Source of the DNA: Anaeramoeba flamelloides
Lineage: Eukaryota > Metamonada > Anaeramoebidae
Assembly: GCA_027625915.1 (NCBI GenBank)
Contig: JANTQA010000015.1
Span: forward strand, 1,612,001 to 1,676,000
Direction: 5' to 3'
Length of the DNA: 64,000 nt
The notes under the pieces are model-generated. The model was not told where the DNA came from. It searched no databases and saw nothing but the letters and a program-made list of their open reading frames with translations. The translations under genes and the position numbers were made by a program. The number at the start of each line of letters is the position of its first letter. The stretch's first letter is position 1. Below, piece after piece: positions 59,659-64,000 of this stretch.

Positions 59659-60439
59659 GTAAATTTTAAGAATTAATTCTTATTTCTGATTCACATTGAA
59701 TCTTTAAAATCTTTATTGAACGAAATTTTTTTTTCAAAATTAAAAAGAATTTTTTTGTTTTCTTTTTCATAATGATTGAAATTAAACCATGATCAATTTC
59801 TTTACAAACGATCAGACTGAGTCGAGCAAGTTTGGCATTTCTTTATTTTTTAGTTGAATCTTCTTGGATGTGTGTAGTCTCAAATTAATAAATGAAAATT
59901 TTTATTTCAAGTAACAAAATTATTTGGCTAATTAACAATTGAAAAAACATCAAGATCTTTACGGAATCAATTAAAAATGGGATTTCAATTTGCTTAAAAT
60001 ATTTTTTGCTAACTATTCTAATGAAAAAACCAAAATAATCCCACAAAACCAATTTGAAATGATATTTTTAGAAATTTAATTCAGCTTCTTTACGAAACTT
60101 TTCAATACAATAATATTTAATCTTATTTGATTTTAATAGTAATTTGAAAAAAGTCAAAAAAAAAAGATTTAAAAATGTCCAATCCGTTGCTCTAATTCTT
60201 TTATGAAACTGTTTTAGTGATACAAATTTTGTATTCGTTTCAGAAAATGGATCTCTAATTGTTACTACGCATGTGCAAAAATTGATTTGTTCATTTTTAA
60301 TGTTTTTTTTAATAAATTTGTAATTTGACCAAAAACTATGATACTTTTTATATATGTCACGAAAGGAGAGGAAACTTTTCAAAAAATCTAAGGGATTTTT
60401 TTTTTTATTTTCATTTTTGAATTTAGAAGTGGAGGATAT

Positions 60440-61490
60440 TGAGTCCTATTACGACCGTTAGGTTTTTTTTAATTTTAGAAATTAACCGAAATTTTATTTA
60501 ATTTTCGGTTTATTTCAAAAATAAAAAAAAAAAAAACCGTTATCTTTTCTTGAGTTTTCTATTTTATTTAGAAAATCTATTGATTTTCGTTAGGTTTTTT
60601 TGAGTTTTCTATTTATTTGTGAAGTATTCTAGGTTTTTTTGAGTTTTCTATTTATTTGTGAAGTGTTCTAGGTTTTTTTTACTTTTTTTACTTTAGAAAT
60701 AAACAGAAAATGATAATAAATTTTCGGTTTATTTCTAAAGTAAAAAAAACCTAGAACACTTCACAAATAAATAGAAAACTCAAAAAAACCTAGAATACTT
60801 CACAAATAAATAGAAAACTCAAAAAAACCTAACGAAAATCAATAGATTTTCTAAGTAAAATAGAAAACCTCAAAAAAAACCTAGAACACTTCACAGATAA
60901 AACAGCAAACCTAAAGAAAAGTTCCGTTAGGTTTTCCAGAATTTTAAAGAATATAGTAAAATATTTTATTTTACTCTTTTCTTTTGAATTCTGGAAAAGC
61001 GCCTTTAGCTTTTTTTAATTTAATAAATTAAAATAAAATTTCAAAAATTTTCTTTTTATTTCTCAATTTGAAAAAAAAACGCCGTTAGGTTTTCCAGAAT
61101 TCAAAAGAATTGAGTAAAATCTTTGATTTTTCTCCATTCTTTTAAATTCTGGAAAAGCGCCGTTAGGTTTTCTCGAGTTTTCTGTTTATTTGGAAAATCG
61201 ATAGATTTTCGAAATAAAACAGAAAACCTCAAGAAAACCTAGGCACTCTACAGCACTCTACGGCACTTGACAGACACTTTTCGATTATTTTTTTTTTTAA
61301 AACGAAAGAATTGAGTAAAATCTATTATTTTTTTTTCAATTCTTTTAGATTAAAAAAAAATGTCGTTAGATTTTCCATAATTTTAAAGAAAAGAATAAAA
61401 TTAAAAATTTTCCACTATTCTTTTGAAAATTGAAAAAGTGCCTAGACACTTGACGGCACTCTACTGTACTTGACGACACGATCACAGAGA
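60440..61490. repeat. Large hairpin array (about 1 kb, at least six palindromic cassettes)
   Basis: In order: an M3-like stem (60460-60535); a large nested palindrome (60545-60880); an M2 stem (60930-61000); an M3 stem (61010-61080); another M2 stem (61090-61158) with TTTTCCAGAATTCAAAAGAA pairing with TTCTTTTAAATTCTGGAAAA; an M1 stem (61168-61240) with GAGTTTTCTGTTTATTT pairing with AAATAAAACAGAAAACCTC; tail repeats CACTCTACAGCACTCTACGG (61241-61260) and GGCACTTGAC; then two worn stems and a second tail to 61480. Linkers read CGCCGTTAGG or close variants. Confidence 0.9.
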
Positions 61491-61649
61491 ATTGGTCAAA
61501 TTCTTCAATGATCTCTTAATTGTTTATTTTTTTACATAATTCACAATATTTTGATTTATTCTTATGCATAACCTAAGAGTACCTGTTTAGATAATTTGTA
61601 AATTTTCAAAGTTTTTAAAAATGAAGTTGAACCCTTCCATTTTAAATAT

Positions 61650-62520
61650 CATTTATCTTTAGATTTTCCAGTATTTAAAAGGATGTATAAAAACCCTTGA
61701 TTTTACCTTATTCAAAAAAATTGAGTAAAATCTAGATTTTCTACAACACGTGACCATACTCTTTTTGAATCCATAAAAGGGACAAAATCTCATAAAAATT
61801 TTATCTATAATTAAATAAAAATTACACAATCTGTGATTAATAATTGAATATTCTGCTGTCGTTCTTTTTTTTTTAAAAAAAAAAAAAAGAGTACCACAAA
61901 AGATTTTACTCAATTCTTTCGAATTTAAAAAAAAATAAACACTGACTTCGAAAATTTTGGAACAATGTGACACAATTTAAATATTTTTTTACTATTTTAA
62001 GTATTTTTTATTTTCAATTTTTTGAATTAGTTTTTCTTTATTACCTCAAGTTTTCTAACCATAAGTGTTTTGATGAAAAATTCCAGACAAGAACAATAAA
62101 TTTCAGAATTTTGATTCATCAGATTAAATGATTTTTGAGTATTTTTCCTAAGAATAACATTTTTTTAACTTTTTTATTGTCTAGATTTTTGATAATTTTT
62201 TTTTTTATTATTTGATTTTAATAAATGTATATCTTTTACAATGTCAAATAAAATGGTTTTTGTTTTCATAATATTGAAAGAAATAAACTTAAAAATTATT
62301 TTTTTTTTGTTAAAATAACTAAATGAAAGAATAAATACTAACATTCGCGTCAAGAAAGAATAAATACATACAAATGTATGAAAAATCAAATACCAAAAGA
62401 AAATTTAAAAAAAAACAACAACAATAAAAATGTAAATTGAGATCTTTTATTTTTTTTTTTCAAATTGGTCATTTTTAAGACAAAAAGAGAAATTAAAATA
62501 AAATGAAAATTCTTTTAAAA
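61650..62520 (-). mobile_element. LINE-B relic, copy 3
   Basis: Minus-strand sequence matches the LINE-B 3' coding part at 41580-41880 (NHFIWHCKRYTFIKIK-type zinc-binding end at about 62260-62200), followed by the shared flank (61990-61760) and then, further along, the hairpin array at 61490-60440. Truncated at its 5' side and broken in frame. Confidence 0.6.
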
Positions 62521-62794
62521 AATTTTTTTATCAATTTAATTACAAAGCTAATAGTATTTTTTTTTAACTCGCACTTTTTATTTGTAAAAATTACAAGTAT
62601 ATAATTCTAGACAACTACTGATAAGAAAGTGATTGCCTCTCTAAAAAAATTAGGATAGTATTGTAGTCATTGTGGAAAGATTTTGAGAAATCCTTTAGTA
62701 ATTAGGCAAAGTTTGAAAATTTTCTGATCTTCTAATTTTGAATTCAATTAGAATAAAATAAAGAAGCATTTTACTAATAAATTAGACTTTAAAA

Positions 62795-63044
62795 ATGTTA
62801 TTTAAAGTTATTTTAGAAGAGTTTAACCAATATTTTTGCGACGTTGTTCAATCTCATAAATCCCAAAAGATCGCAGTGCTCAAGGATTTACGACATTGGA
62901 AAATTAATTTGGTTCAAGAAACCCAATTATTTGTTCAATAGACGATAAAGAAAAAAGTACATCAATTTTCCCTTAAAGATTGGAAATTAAACAAATTCCC
63001 TTTCTTTGTTCAAAAACAATTCCGAAAACCAAACAGCGTTTTTT
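62795..63044 (+). pseudogene. Coding-like stretch with one internal stop, unrecognised
   Basis: From ATG at 62795 the frame reads MLFKVILEEFNQYFCDVVQS and on through RHWKINLVQETQLFVQ, then a TAG at 62939-62941, then 33 more codons (HQFSLKDWKLNKFPFFVQKQ) to TAA. Codon choice is more gene-like than the surroundings. It does not resemble ATG4. It ends just where repeat R3 copy 2 begins, and has no counterpart beside R3 copy 1. Either a decayed gene piece or chance. Confidence 0.25.
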
Positions 63045-63049
63045 AATTT

Positions 63050-63836
63050 TGGTTCAAAAGAAATCAATCTCATTTTTAGAAAAATTAAAAATGTTTGGTC
63101 TTTTTTTTCGAAGAAAAAAGGAGAAAACAAACCATTAATAGTAGATTTTCAAATTGAAAAAAAAAAAAAAAGTTTACAAAATTAAGAAAAAAAAAGAAAA
63201 AAAAACATTTTATTTTACTACGTCAAGTTGAGAAATTTTTAGAGGAATGCTCAAAATAAGTCACTGTTAAGAATACATAATAGATGCATACAGGTTTTTA
63301 TGTTTGCTTGTCTTCTGATGCTGCTTAAAAATCGTGAAATAAAAGGGGAGATAGAGTCTCATTGAAAAGTTGGACGATCTAGTTTGTTTCTGTTAAATTT
63401 AAACCAAGTTTTATCCCCAATGGATAAAATGTAAAATTTAACTTCAATGTTTTCAATAACTCCATTGAGAGAAAAAGAAGCTTTGAAAAAAACGAGTTAT
63501 TCAAAGTACCATTGAAAAAAAACAAATTATTTCTTTGTTTTTTTTTGTCTGTTTTTTTATTTTCTTGTGGTGTAGAGTTAGATCTTAAGTTCAAAAAATA
63601 AATAGCTCATCATATTGTTTCATTTGTTCAACAATCACCAGTTATAATTTCTCATTTTGGATCCCCTTCCAGACTCAAAATATGATATTGTTCTGGTGCT
63701 ACGATTGTATTAATCATCCTTCTTCGAACTTCTCAATATCATCTTATATCACTTGGAGCAATATCATATTTCTCGTTCTTCCAGATTAAACTTGTAACAT
63801 AACAAAGTGATTGTTTGCAAATCGAACCAATAAACA
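63050..63836 (-). repeat. Dispersed repeat R3, copy 2
   Basis: Inverted match to 36300-37080, including the internal palindrome (about 63660-63790; CAAAATATGATATTG against CAATATCATATTTC). It lies 26 kb from copy 1 in opposite orientation. The open frame at 63379-63594 is inside it and is not conserved as a frame in copy 1. Confidence 0.65.
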
Positions 63837-64000
63837 ACGACATTAAATGTGCAGAATATTCATGATTAAGCAGTTCAAATTTTATCGGGTTTAGCTCAAA
63901 TATGAACATAATTTATAATATATTCTAATATCTTAACCAAAAAAAAAAATATTTTCTTGAATTTTTTATTTTATTTTGAGTTGATTTTGTTTTTTAATCA

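Larger units (their letters stand above)
59659..64000 (+). other. Presumed >4.3-kb intron 3 of ATG4, running off the window
   Basis: It opens with GTAAAT after FFLGK. No plus-strand exon with ATG4 similarity follows within the window. The interval contains the largest hairpin array (60440-61490), a LINE-B relic (61650-62520), a short coding-like stretch (62795-63044) and dispersed repeat R3 copy 2 (63050-63836). A minus-strand open frame at 60068-60382 is unexplained. Confidence 0.6.

Noticed and set aside
60440-61490. CRISPR array
   Set aside because: Repeats are palindromic cassettes of unequal length with no unique spacers, and the host is eukaryotic.

Overview
The window is a stretch of nuclear DNA from a very AT-rich, intron-bearing protist. 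Spliceosomal GT-AG introns, the standard stop codons, long Asn and Lys/Glu runs inside proteins, and an opisthokont/amoebozoan-like gene set (giant BEACH protein, ATG4, eL13A/uL13, LRR-PP2C) all fit an amoeboid eukaryote. The style resembles Anaeramoeba or similar amoebae, but that placement is inference. I see no bacterial operons, CRISPR arrays, rRNA or tRNA genes.

Layout, left to right: an unrecognised short gene or exon (143-589, -); a 1.2-kkresidue (1,212-codon) low-complexity RG/EK-rich protein (785-4423, -); 4.1 kb of intergenic DNA with several transposon relics; probable exons of a PH-domain protein (8529-9145, -); a neurobeachin/LRBA-type BEACH-WD40 giant (9178-23773, +, three exons, about 3,623 aa); 6.5 kb of nested inverted-repeat elements; a five-exon LRR-PP2C phosphatase with an N-myristoylation-like start (30300-38941, +, 588 aa); 4 kb of repeats; a two-exon winged-helix protein resembling E2F (42971-44522, -, 466 aa); 8.5 kb of repeats and AT microsatellites; ribosomal protein uL13/L13A (53001-54007, +, 199 aa); 5 kb of repeats; and the first three exons of the autophagy protease ATG4 (59103-59658, +), whose remaining exons lie beyond the right edge.

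The host genes look like ordinary housekeeping and signalling genes with no shared pathway beyond membrane traffic/autophagy (BEACH and ATG4). The unusual part is the DNA between and inside them. Several introns are very long (3.5, 4.1, 2.4 and more than 4.3 kb) and they and the spacers are packed with: at least eight families of short terminal-inverted-repeat (MITE-like) elements, some flanked by TTAA or TA and nested in one another; 5'-truncated LINE copies; and an unusual hairpin-array repeat. That repeat is built from three kinds of near-perfect palindromic cassettes joined by the short linker CGCCGTTAGG and ended by a degenerate 10-11 bp tandem repeat. In three places it occupies the 3' flank of a LINE relic that ends in a (TAAA)n-like tail. 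This hairpin array is the best candidate here for an undescribed system. All exon joins were worked out by hand from reading frame, splice signals and protein similarity, and none has been tested against transcripts.
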